DNA of 64,000 nt, taken from positions 728,501 to 792,500 of the forward strand of contig NZ_CP160680.1 in NCBI RefSeq assembly GCF_040784935.1, read 5' to 3'. A program made the translations under genes and the position numbers. Position 1 is the stretch's first letter. Every line of letters begins with the position of its first letter. Below the pieces are notes generated by a model. That model searched no databases and had not been told where the DNA came from. It worked only from the letters and a program-made list of their open reading frames with translations. This stretch comes from Lewinella sp. LCG006. Lineage in GTDB: Bacteria > Bacteroidota > Bacteroidia > Chitinophagales > Saprospiraceae. Shown piece by piece: positions 53,873-64,000 of the stretch.

Positions 53873-54152
53873 GGTGTACAGCGCGTTTGTAGTCCTACAA
53901 GGCCGGATTTCGCCTCGCGGCGACTCCGTGGTGTGAATGCTGACTTGACGGACTATAGATTCAGAAGAGGATGATAACAAATATACTATTTCCGGCCAAG
54001 AAGCCAAAGGCAACTGTTCGTAAGCACGACGCTACTGCGCTAGGGATGGGAGCCAGGCCTCAAAGGGGCAGACCGACGCAGGAGGGCCGATCCCGCCTTG
54101 CGGGAGAGTGGCGGACAGCCCGACCCCGCTTTTGCGGGGTAGCGCCCAACAA

Positions 54153-54659
54153 CTACAACTCTACAATTTTACCGTCTTCTGTAATTTGTAGTCGATTAGC
54201 CGTACTGGTAGCTGCGGTATATTCTTCCTTCACCAACTGGCTCTGTCCGGAGACCAGGTAAATCAATAGGTTTTCCTGAATCACGGCCATGGTCTGGGTC
54301 AGTTCCATGCCATCGTAGGTCGTGCCAGCAATTACTTTTTCTGCAATCAGATAGCCTTTGGTATCAAAAGTGAACAGCTTGTACTCATAATTCAGCAAAC
54401 CAGCTTTCCAGTAGACGACTGCGTGATAATTCTTTGCTGTTGGCAAAGCAAAGCAAGCAATGTATTCGGTGACCTCGTCCATTTCTTCCTCTCCTTCCAG
54501 CGGTAGGATATATTCGGCAACAACCGCACCGGGAATGGGATCATTCTCTTTGCTAAAAAGCATGTGGGTGTCTTCTCCCAGTGTGAACGGCAATTCTACA
54601 GGAGGAAAACAGTTCAAAAAATCTTCGAAACTCGGCTTATCGGTTATTTGCTTCGCCAT
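54153..54659 (-). CDS. Uncharacterised 168-residue protein
   Basis: Soluble acidic protein of 168 aa without signal peptide. Two segments recall small Bacteroidota hypotheticals: DFLNCFPPVELPFTLGEDTH at the start and VYWKAGLLNYEYKLFTFDTK in the middle. No known domain. Bases 54014-54152 downstream hold two GC hairpins (CCCGC-CTT-GCGGG; CCCCGC-TTTT-GCGGGG at 54123-54138) that may end its transcript. Confidence 0.6.
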   Translation of the reverse strand: MAKQITDKPSFEDFLNCFPPVELPFTLGEDTHMLFSKENDPIPGAVVAEYILPLEGEEEMDEVTEYIACFALPTAKNYHAVVYWKAGLLNYEYKLFTFDTKGYLIAEKVIAGTTYDGMELTQTMAVIQENLLIYLVSGQSQLVKEEYTAATSTANRLQITEDGKIVEL

Positions 54660-54678
54660 GGAGTGTGATTAAGTAATT

Positions 54679-54803
54679 TGACGGAAATAACTTATTCCAT
54701 TTTTTCCAACGATTCGCGAATATTTTCACGCAAGCTCCTTTTAGTTGCTTGCTTAGAAAATTTTAGCGAATCAAAAATGGAATCAGTTATTTTTCTTCCG
54801 TCA
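54679..54803. repeat. 125-bp AT-rich fold-back element upstream of sdhC
   Basis: TGACGGAA (54679-54686) faces TTCCGTCA (54796-54803). Inside, ATAACTTATTCCATTTTT faces AAAAATGGAATCAGTTAT, and GATTCGC faces GCGAATC. Lies between a divergent hypothetical gene and sdhC. Confidence 0.6.
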
Positions 54804-55051
54804 CTAAGAGACCAGCATCAGGAAATCTATTTTTGCGGCGCAAAAGTACACTTTTCTCAAGCATTCAAGGCAGAAATTTCGAATACACGCCCCTATTGAT
54901 TAGAATAATTCTAAATAAGACAAGCACCTATAACGCGAGCAAACTCGCTTTAGGGAAAAACGCTTATTAAATGTAGATTTGTAGTCAATAATTTTCAATC
55001 ATCCATTCTTCTTTAAACTATAATTGCCCTCGGCAACGAAAAACGAAAAAC

Positions 55052-55744
55052 ATGAGTTGGTTTACGCAATTCCTAACCTCTTCCATCGGGCGCAAGCTGC
55101 TGATGAGCCTTACCGGGCTTTTCCTGATTGTGTTTCTCTTGGTCCACCTACTTGGAAATCTCCAATTATTGGCAAACGATGGAGGTGAAAGCTTTAATAT
55201 CTACGCCAAGTTTATGACCACCAATCCGTTGATTAAGTTCACTTCCTACGGGTTGTACTTTTTCATTTTGCTACACGCTATCCAGGGCCTTGCGATCTGG
55301 AGTAAAAACCGGACTGCCAGGGGTAGTGAGGGCTATGCCGTAAAGGTAACCCGCGCCGTAAATACCAACGGCACGATTGCTAAAAGCATGGGCTGGTTGG
55401 GTACCATTATCCTGATCTTTTTGCTTTTGCACATGTACCAGTTCTGGCTGCAGATGAAAATGGGTGCTGTTGACATGGTCAGTTACGGTGATGGCGAACA
55501 AGTTAAAGACCTCTACACGCTGGTATCGGCCGCCTTTGCGGATCCGCTCTATGTAGTGATTTATGTGGCAAGCATGATTGTTATTGCTTTTCACCTGTGG
55601 CATGGCTTCCAGAGTGCTTTTCAGACTTTAGGGATCAACCACAAGAAATATACGCCCTTTATTCAACTGGTAGGCAAGGTGTATTCCATCCTGATCCCTT
55701 TAGGGTTTGCTATTATTCCTATCCTGATGTTTCTTAACAAATAA
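55052..55744 (+). CDS. sdhC: Succinate dehydrogenase cytochrome b subunit
   Basis: Inner-membrane protein of 230 aa with five helices, of the Bacteroidota/Epsilonproteobacteria type that carries two haems and needs no SdhD. Candidate haem ligands are His in FLLVHLLGNLQL, FILLHAIQGLAI, LLLHMYQFWLQM and IAFHLWHGFQS. Anchors SdhAB to the membrane and reduces menaquinone. First of sdhCAB, with a 35-bp gap to sdhA. Confidence 0.92.
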   Translation: MSWFTQFLTSSIGRKLLMSLTGLFLIVFLLVHLLGNLQLLANDGGESFNIYAKFMTTNPLIKFTSYGLYFFILLHAIQGLAIWSKNRTARGSEGYAVKVTRAVNTNGTIAKSMGWLGTIILIFLLLHMYQFWLQMKMGAVDMVSYGDGEQVKDLYTLVSAAFADPLYVVIYVASMIVIAFHLWHGFQSAFQTLGINHKKYTPFIQLVGKVYSILIPLGFAIIPILMFLNK

Positions 55745-55779
55745 CCCTACACTCGTAGTTAAACTATAAAATCAATAAT

Positions 55780-57780
55780 ATGAAACTCGAAAATAAAGTG
55801 CCACCAGGTGAGTTGAGCGAAAAATGGACCCAGTACCGCTCAACCATGCCTTTGGTTGCTCCGAATAACAAGCGTCGTCTTGACATTATTGTGGTAGGTA
55901 CCGGTTTGGCCGGAAGTGCTGCTGCTGCTACTTTTGGTGAGTTGGGCTACAATGTCAAGGCCTTCACTTTCCACGACAGTCCACGTCGGGCGCACTCCAT
56001 TGCGGCCCAGGGCGGCATCAACGCAGCTAAAAACTATCAGAATGACGGTGACAGTATCTACCGTTTGTTCTACGATACGATCAAGGGTGGTGATTACCGC
56101 TCACGGGAGGCCAACGTTCACCGTTTGGCCGAAGTGAGCCGTAATATCATTGACCAGGCAGTAGCTCAGGGTGTGCCTTTTGCCCGTGAATATGGTGGTT
56201 TATTGGCCAACCGTTCTTTTGGTGGGGTGCAGGTAAGCCGTACTTTTTACGCGCGTGGCCAAACCGGGCAGCAGTTGCTGTTGGGAGCTTACCAGTCACT
56301 TAGCCGCCAGATTTCTCTGGGGAATGTAGAGCTATTCAATCGCCACGAGATGGTGGATTTGGTAAAAATTGATGGCAAAGCTCGTGGTATCATTGCCCGC
56401 AACCTACTTACAGGTGAGTTGGAGCGCCATGCTGCTCACGCTGTTGTACTGTGCACCGGTGGTTACGGCAACGTTTTCTACCTGAGTACCAATGCCATGA
56501 TGTGTAACACTTCTGCGGCTTGGCGTTCGGTACGGCGGGGTGCTTTAATGGCCAACCCTTGCTTTACGCAAATTCACCCAACGTGTATTCCTGTTTCCGG
56601 TGAGTACCAGTCGAAACTAACGCTGATGTCTGAATCTCTCCGGAATGACGGTCGGGTTTGGGTACCTAAAAAGAAGGAAGACGCCCAAGCTATCCGCGAA
56701 GGCAAAAAACGCGGCGATGATATTCCGGAGGGCGATCGCGATTACTTCTTGGAGCGTCGTTACCCTGCTTTTGGTAATCTGGTACCGCGTGACGTAGCGA
56801 GCCGGGCTGCAAAAGTAGCTTGTGACGAAGGTTTGGGGGTTGCGCCAACTGGGCTGGCCGTATTCCTCGATTTTGAGGATGCGATTATGCGCTATGGTCA
56901 TTCCAAAGCCAAGAGCAATGGTGAAGAAAACGCCAGTGCAGCCCGTGTACGCGAGTTGGGTGTGGAAGTAATCGAAGAGAAGTACGGCAACTTGTTTGAG
57001 ATGTACGAAAAGATCACAGGTGAGAATCCTTACCAGACGCCCATGAAGATTTACCCAGCGGTACACTACACTATGGGTGGACTGTGGGTAGATTACAACC
57101 TGGAGACCAATGTACCTGGGCTTTTTGCGGCTGGTGAAGCTAACTTCTCCGACCACGGTGCCAACCGCCTGGGTGCTTCTGCACTGATGCAAGGTCTAGC
57201 GGATGGCTACTTCGTGCTACCTTATACTATCGGTGACTTCCTGAGCAAGGAAATTCGTACCCCCCACTTTGACGCGAATGCGGAAGAATTCAAAAAAGCT
57301 GAAAGTGAGGTACGTGACCGGATCAATACATTGTTGAACATTAAAGGTTCCCAATCGGTAGAAAGCTTCCACCGCCGCTTAGGTAAAATCATGTGGGACT
57401 ACTGTGGTATGTCTCGTGATGCGGAAGGCCTGAACAAGGGGATCAAGATGATCCGTGAATTGCAGGAAGAGTTCTACAAGGATGTCTTTGTACCTGGCAC
57501 CAACGACGAATACAACCCAGAGCTGGAGAAAGCCCTACGGGTTGCTGACTTCCTGGAACTAGGCGAAACCATGATGTTTGATGCACTGAATCGCAACGAA
57601 AGCTGTGGTGGTCACTTCCGCGAAGAGTACCAAACGCCTGAAGGGGAAGCACTTCGTAACGATGATGAGTACACCTACGTAGCAGCTTGGGCTTACGCCG
57701 GACGCGGCCAAGATCCTGTGTTGCATAAAGAAGACCTCGTCTTTGAAAACGTAGAGTTAAAGACCCGATCTTATAAATAG
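55780..57780 (+). CDS. sdhA: Succinate dehydrogenase / fumarate reductase flavoprotein
   Basis: Protein of 666 aa with FAD-binding [20 protein letters not shown], the His-flavin segment [20 protein letters not shown], catalytic and active-site blocks [20 protein letters not shown] and [20 protein letters not shown]. Oxidises succinate to fumarate in the TCA cycle and passes electrons to SdhB. Length fits the Bacteroidota form. Second gene of sdhCAB. Confidence 0.97.
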   Translation: MKLENKVPPGELSEKWTQYRSTMPLVAPNNKRRLDIIVVGTGLAGSAAAATFGELGYNVKAFTFHDSPRRAHSIAAQGGINAAKNYQNDGDSIYRLFYDTIKGGDYRSREANVHRLAEVSRNIIDQAVAQGVPFAREYGGLLANRSFGGVQVSRTFYARGQTGQQLLLGAYQSLSRQISLGNVELFNRHEMVDLVKIDGKARGIIARNLLTGELERHAAHAVVLCTGGYGNVFYLSTNAMMCNTSAAWRSVRRGALMANPCFTQIHPTCIPVSGEYQSKLTLMSESLRNDGRVWVPKKKEDAQAIREGKKRGDDIPEGDRDYFLERRYPAFGNLVPRDVASRAAKVACDEGLGVAPTGLAVFLDFEDAIMRYGHSKAKSNGEENASAARVRELGVEVIEEKYGNLFEMYEKITGENPYQTPMKIYPAVHYTMGGLWVDYNLETNVPGLFAAGEANFSDHGANRLGASALMQGLADGYFVLPYTIGDFLSKEIRTPHFDANAEEFKKAESEVRDRINTLLNIKGSQSVESFHRRLGKIMWDYCGMSRDAEGLNKGIKMIRELQEEFYKDVFVPGTNDEYNPELEKALRVADFLELGETMMFDALNRNESCGGHFREEYQTPEGEALRNDDEYTYVAAWAYAGRGQDPVLHKEDLVFENVELKTRSYK

Positions 57781-57783
57781 TGT

Positions 57784-57824
57784 AAAAGTTGGAAAAGTGT
57801 AAGGGTGTAAGTGTACCAACTTTT
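57784..57824 (+). repeat. Intercistronic GTGTAAG hairpin between sdhA and sdhB
   Basis: AAAAGTTGG (57784-57792) pairs perfectly with CCAACTTTT (57816-57824); GTGTAAG repeats fill the loop. It starts three bases after the sdhA stop. Confidence 0.6.
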
Positions 57825-57867
57825 AATCCCTTACGAATTGCTAACAATTGCAGCTAAAACAAAGAAA

Positions 57868-58623
57868 ATGAAACTAACATTAAAAATATGGCGTCAACCA
57901 AACGCCAAAGCGAAAGGTCACTTTGCTACTTATCAAATGGATAACGTGACTGAGCACATGTCTTTTCTAGAAATGCTTGACGTATTGAACGAGGACCTCA
58001 TTCAGAAGAAAGAGGAGCCCGTTGTTTTCGAGCACGATTGCCGGGAGGGAATCTGTGGTACGTGTAGTATGGTCATCAATGGTCATCCTCACGGTCCTCA
58101 GTACCGTACTACGACCTGCCAATTGCACATGCGGCACTTTAAGGACGGAGAAACCATTGTTATTGAACCCTTCCGCGCTTCAGCGTTTCCGGTGCTTAAA
58201 GACCTTGCCGTTGATCGTTCTTCTTTCGATAAAATCATCCAGGCTGGTGGTTACATTTCAGTCAATACGGGTCAGGCGCAGGATGCCAACTCGATCGCTA
58301 TTGAGAAAGGTCAAGCTTCTCTGGCGATGGATGCAGCGGAGTGTATTGGCTGTGGAGCCTGTGTGGCTGCTTGCCCCAATGCCTCAGCGATGCTCTTCGT
58401 AAGTGCAAAAGTAAGCCACTTGGCACAGTTGCCGCAAGGTGAGGTGGAAGCAGCTCGCCGTGCTCAGCGCATGGTAGCCGTGATGGACGAAGAAGGATTT
58501 GGCATGTGTTCCAATGTTACAGCTTGCGAAGCGGAATGCCCCAAAGGCATCTCTGTCACCAATATCGCCCGTTTGAACCGGGAATACTTGAGCAGTGCGC
58601 TGACTTCTTCGGGAGAGGCGTAA
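57868..58623 (+). CDS. sdhB: Succinate dehydrogenase iron-sulfur subunit
   Basis: Start ATG at 57868 gives 251 aa beginning [12 protein letters not shown], as in other Bacteroidota; an upstream in-frame ATG at 57811 lies inside the repeat. A [2Fe-2S] ferredoxin domain has [11 protein letters not shown] plus a later Cys. A second domain carries [15 protein letters not shown] and [16 protein letters not shown] for the [4Fe-4S] and [3Fe-4S] centres. Transfers electrons from SdhA to the membrane subunit. Confidence 0.97.
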   Translation: MKLTLKIWRQPNAKAKGHFATYQMDNVTEHMSFLEMLDVLNEDLIQKKEEPVVFEHDCREGICGTCSMVINGHPHGPQYRTTTCQLHMRHFKDGETIVIEPFRASAFPVLKDLAVDRSSFDKIIQAGGYISVNTGQAQDANSIAIEKGQASLAMDAAECIGCGACVAACPNASAMLFVSAKVSHLAQLPQGEVEAARRAQRMVAVMDEEGFGMCSNVTACEAECPKGISVTNIARLNREYLSSALTSSGEA

Positions 58624-58676
58624 AGTTGATAAGTTTCCAGGTAGAATCCTTTGGTTTCTACTGATAGAAAAGATGG

Positions 58677-58707
58677 GGCCGATGCTTACCGTGTGTAGGT
58701 ATCGGCC
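58677..58707 (+). terminator. Hairpin after sdhB
   Basis: GGCCGAT (58677-58683) pairs with ATCGGCC (58701-58707); inner TACC/GGTA adds pairs. A weak T-rich tail follows (TTGCTATTTTGG). Confidence 0.55.
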
Positions 58708-58774
58708 TTGCTATTTTGGAATTAATTGTATATTGGTCAAGTAATAATTCTTCTCTTGAAAGTTCTCTCTCTTA

Positions 58775-59467
58775 ATGAAAAACACACTTCTCTTTGTAAC
58801 TGTAGTGATTTTAAGTCTCAGTGCTTGTCTTTCAAGCGCCTTTAACAAGCGTGTTCAAAGAACCACTATACAGCCTTACTCCGGACCTAATTCTTTTCAG
58901 GTTTCCTTACTCGATAAGATAGACGTTGAATTTGATACCTCTTATTCTATTACAGATAAGAGAGAACAAATTAAAAATCGCGTGATTCCTCTCCTACTCT
59001 ATAATGAATGGGAAAGTGATTTCCTTCATCACCTCTATCTAAATGAGGAAAAGACTACTATTGCAAATAATCTACGAGAACAGTTACTGGGTACATTAAG
59101 TAATAGCACTATTCACCGAAATATCGATTCCCTTCGAGTATACATTACCGAATTAGAACTGATTACGGTTTATCACAACAAGGGATATTTAGTAACAATC
59201 CCTCTCCTATTTGGCATGAGTAATCATTATGAAATTGGGCCATCCAGGGTGAGCCTTGAGGTTGCTTATGCGTGTTTTCACGATGGCCACGTTACTGAAA
59301 ACGTCAAGTTATTCAAAAGAACCATTTCAGCCGATCAAAGCAGAGGTTTACAAGGAGGAAGAAACTATATCATACAAGTTCATTTAGAACGAGCCTACGG
59401 TCTTGTTAATGAATTACTTGGAGAAGCGAGTGAGACGATTAAGCGGGAGTTGGAAGAAGAGTTGTAA
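58775..59467 (+). CDS. Hypothetical lipoprotein next to IS element
   Basis: Protein of 230 aa with lipobox LSAC (Cys18). The mature part contains DKIDVEFDTSYSITDKREQI and a helix-strand mixture with VYITELELITVYHNKGYLVT; no known domain. Base composition looks AT-richer than the preceding sdh genes by eye, compatible with acquired DNA. It stops 29 bp before the IS256-type element and is complete. Confidence 0.65.
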   Translation: MKNTLLFVTVVILSLSACLSSAFNKRVQRTTIQPYSGPNSFQVSLLDKIDVEFDTSYSITDKREQIKNRVIPLLLYNEWESDFLHHLYLNEEKTTIANNLREQLLGTLSNSTIHRNIDSLRVYITELELITVYHNKGYLVTIPLLFGMSNHYEIGPSRVSLEVAYACFHDGHVTENVKLFKRTISADQSRGLQGGRNYIIQVHLERAYGLVNELLGEASETIKRELEEEL

Positions 59468-59496
59468 TTAAACAAAGACACCTGTTTAACTTCTTA

Positions 59497-60826
59497 GGGA
59501 GTGTCCATTGAACTGTGTCTGCAACTTTAGGAAATATGTTTGGTAAATCGATCCCCATGTGCTAGCGTTAATTCACGTCGAATAGCACTCCATGTTCTTA
59601 CTGATTTATTCCAGCTGTTTTTTTTACGTTCCAGTGCTAAGAACAACTGAATAAGCAAAGCTCGTTCGCTGACCCATGCGCCTTTGGCCTTAGTCACCCG
59701 GCGAATTTCCCGGTTGAGGTTTTCGATGGCATTGGTCGTGTAAATCAACTTTTTCAGCGTCGGACTCAATTGCATACATCTCATTAAATCATCCCAATCT
59801 TTGAGCCACAAGTCTACAACCAGATCGTATTTGCCTTGCCAGAAAACCTGGAAATCTTCCAATTTCCTGCGGGCTTCGGCCTCGTTGACAGCGTTGTAAA
59901 CTTCCTTAAGCTGACGTAAAACCTGACGGCTATCCTTTTCGTCCAGTAACTTAAAGGTATTGCGAATTTTGTGAACCACACAACGCTGGATATTAGCTAA
60001 AGGAAAAGTCTCGGCGATCACTTCACGTAAACCTGTCAAACCATCGCTGCATATGTAGAGGACATCCTCTAGACCGCGATTTTTAAGCTGCTGTAAACAA
60101 CGTGCCCACTCTGTAGCACTTTCGGCTCCTTGACCAGGAATCAAAGCAATGATCTCGCGTTTTCCTTCCACCGTAATCCCGTATACAACATAAAGGGCAA
60201 TACGGCTGACCTGTCCATCACGACGTACATCCAAATAGATCGCATCAATGAACATCACTACCAACAGCGCAGGTAAGGGACTGTTTCGCCAAGCTTCTAC
60301 TCGCTCCCAAGTGCTGTTGATTACAGACGAAATACGACTGTCGCTCATCTGAGCCCCGTACATACGCTCTAAGTGCAACCGAATGTCACTGATTGAGTTA
60401 CTCATTGAGTACAGCTCCAGAATCTGGTTGTCAAAACCTAAGCCTAGTTCATATTGCCGCTTCTTGACCGTCAAGGGCTCGAAACTACCGTTACGATCAC
60501 GGCTGTAGTGAATCTCAACAGGGCCAGCCTCGGAGCGAACTTCCTTAGATAGCTGCCCATTGCGCTTATTGGTTAAACCTTGGGCTTTTTCCCCTTGGAT
60601 GTGGTCTTCTAGTTCTGCCGCTAAAGCTCCTTCCAAAAAGTTAGCAATCAAAGGCTTGAGAAGACCGTCTTCTCCTGTTAATCCCTTACCTTGAATTAGG
60701 CCCGCAATAACTTGCTGGCGATATGACTCAAAATCGAAATCCGACAGAGTCTCTTCTTTTTTGGTTTTCTTTGACATAATTAAATGTGTCTACTTTTGAC
60801 GCAGACACAGTTCAATGGATACTCCT
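59497..60826. mobile_element. Intact IS256-family insertion sequence
   Basis: Length 1330 bp. The inverted ends share 24 of 26 bases (GGGAGTGTCCATTG against AGGAGTATCCATTG, both then AACTGTGTCTGC). ACTTCTTA at 59489-59496 is repeated exactly at 60827-60834, an 8-bp target duplication as expected for IS256. The single internal gene is a full-length transposase, so the copy may be active and the insertion recent. Confidence 0.93.
59527..60777 (-). CDS. IS256-family transposase
   Basis: DDE transposase of 416 aa, Mutator-type. Family blocks: KPLIANFLEGALAAELEDHI, SISDIRLHLERMYGAQMSDS, MFIDAIYLDVRRDGQVSRIA (first catalytic Asp), YICSDGLTGLREVIAETFPL (second Asp) with NIQRCVVHKIRNTFK, and YTTNAIENLNREIRRVTKAK (catalytic Glu). 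No frameshift. Located inside the terminal repeats listed for the element. Confidence 0.96.
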   Translation of the reverse strand: MSKKTKKEETLSDFDFESYRQQVIAGLIQGKGLTGEDGLLKPLIANFLEGALAAELEDHIQGEKAQGLTNKRNGQLSKEVRSEAGPVEIHYSRDRNGSFEPLTVKKRQYELGLGFDNQILELYSMSNSISDIRLHLERMYGAQMSDSRISSVINSTWERVEAWRNSPLPALLVVMFIDAIYLDVRRDGQVSRIALYVVYGITVEGKREIIALIPGQGAESATEWARCLQQLKNRGLEDVLYICSDGLTGLREVIAETFPLANIQRCVVHKIRNTFKLLDEKDSRQVLRQLKEVYNAVNEAEARRKLEDFQVFWQGKYDLVVDLWLKDWDDLMRCMQLSPTLKKLIYTTNAIENLNREIRRVTKAKGAWVSERALLIQLFLALERKKNSWNKSVRTWSAIRRELTLAHGDRFTKHIS

Positions 60827-61099
60827 ACTTCTTACTACTTCTAGCTCGCTAACTTCTTTCTCTTGTCGGCTAGCTTGTAGCATATTGATGCCCGCAATAA
60901 TCACCCAAACGATATTCAGGACACTAGAAGGATAAGCTCCCAAAAATATGGTGTTGATAATTAATAAAGCTCCACCAATAAAGTTCATTGCCTGGTACCA
61001 CAATGACTGCGCCGCTAGATAATTAAAGCTATTGAGCAGATACGCTAATATCAATAAAGCCGACCCCAGCCAACCAAAGGTTTCAATCAGGATATCCAT
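60812..61099 (-). CDS. Small membrane protein with IS-derived C-terminus
   Basis: Protein of 95 aa with three hydrophobic helices (about 8-24, 36-52, 57-74), like the CBU_0592 family of small integral proteins (FGWLGSALLILAYLLNSFNY, NFIGGALLIINTIFLGAYPS). Codons 1-91 are native and end at 60827, in the target duplication. The last four residues RSIH and the TGA stop come from the IS end. Without the IS, the next codon would be TAA (59488-59486 on the minus strand), so the original protein was 91 aa. Function unknown. Confidence 0.8.
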   Translation of the reverse strand: MDILIETFGWLGSALLILAYLLNSFNYLAAQSLWYQAMNFIGGALLIINTIFLGAYPSSVLNIVWVIIAGINMLQASRQEKEVSELEVVRSRSIH

Positions 61100-61209
61100 A
61101 AGTATTCTATTTTTTTTGCAAAACTAAAGAGGATAATTTAGAATGGGAAAGATATAGTTCCCTCGTAAACGACGAAAACCCAATCACGTTTCGTGTTGAG
61201 TTTTGGTAA

Positions 61210-61266
61210 TGGCTAGATGGTTGTTGGTTGTTGGTTGATGGTTGATGGTTGATGGTTGATGGTTGG
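61210..61266. repeat. GGTTGAT heptamer tandem repeat
   Basis: Runs of GGTTGTT then GGTTGAT, about seven units, between the small membrane gene and the rRNA terminator. The same words occur after alaS at 24229. Confidence 0.75.
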
Positions 61267-61269
61267 GCT

Positions 61270-61311
61270 AAAAATGGAGAAGGGCCATCCGCGTTGTGCG
61301 AATGACCCTTC
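61270..61311 (-). terminator. rRNA operon terminator
   Basis: On the minus strand GAAGGGTCATTCGC pairs with GCGGATGGCCCTTC (61279-61292 with 61298-61311; two G-U pairs), followed by TCCATTTTT. It lies just beyond the 5S 3' end. Confidence 0.85.
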
Positions 61312-61317
61312 ATAAAA

Positions 61318-61424
<107 letters not shown>

Positions 61425-61554
61425 TAATTCTTTACAGCTTTCGCTGCTTATTTCTTTTGTTTATCCATTGATAAACATAGACAAGAAAAGGGATAAAGTT
61501 GTAGTCTACTCGGCTTACTACCGTAAAGCGTCAAGTAAAGTTATATTTTAAAAA

Positions 61555-64000
<2,446 letters not shown>

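Overview
The window comes from a member of the Bacteroidota, probably Saprospiria-like (Lewinella or relatives). The evidence is a SusC/SusD pair, at least seven proteins with type IX secretion (T9SS) sorting domains, a gldN gene, TAnnTTTG promoter boxes in place of TATAAT, almost no Shine-Dalgarno sequences, and a Bacteroidota-type SdhCAB. Genus-level placement is inference.

Layout. (1) 1-3174: the start of an XRE regulator diverges from a three-gene phosphonate-catabolism operon: FAD oxidoreductase, secreted PHP phosphodiesterase, and PhnZ-like HD oxygenase. (2) 3515-15711: envelope and nutrient genes: SusC/SusD, a T9SS protein, two divergent secreted metallophosphoesterases, a small DMT transporter and a beta-barrel protein. 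With region 1 this reads as a phosphorus and polymer scavenging neighbourhood. (3) 15875-19422: rpsT, paaE with its TetR regulator, tatC and a membrane protein. (4) 19430-20417: about 1 kb without protein genes, holding a likely transcribed, structured RNA with two internal repeats, followed by a MITE. (5) 20418-29504: lipoprotein, alaS, a large unknown protein, a solitary gldN and paaABC. paaE and paaA carry related TetR-type palindromes, so the phenylacetyl-CoA epoxidase genes look split over two loci but share one regulator. (6) 29511-50046: mostly T9SS cargo and LamG proteins, with ahcY, a Ca/Na antiporter, an HtrA-like protease fused to a zinc ribbon and a YbjN-like domain, YbaB and Hsp20. 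Several long intergenic palindromes and a three-copy tandem repeat lie here. (7) 50073-58623: RNase R, two hypothetical genes and the sdhCAB operon. (8) 58775-61266: a lipoprotein, then an intact IS256-family element (8-bp target duplication) inserted directly before the stop codon of a small membrane protein gene. (9) 61270-64000: the 3' end of an rRNA operon on the minus strand (5S, and 23S running off the window).

The most unusual items are the candidate structured RNA at about 19.8-20.2 kb, the phosphonate operon with a secreted PHP phosphodiesterase, the protease/zinc-ribbon/YbjN-like fusion, the composition break in the 1099-residue T9SS protein, and the family of long intergenic palindromes. 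No CRISPR array, tRNA, prophage or recognised defence system was seen.
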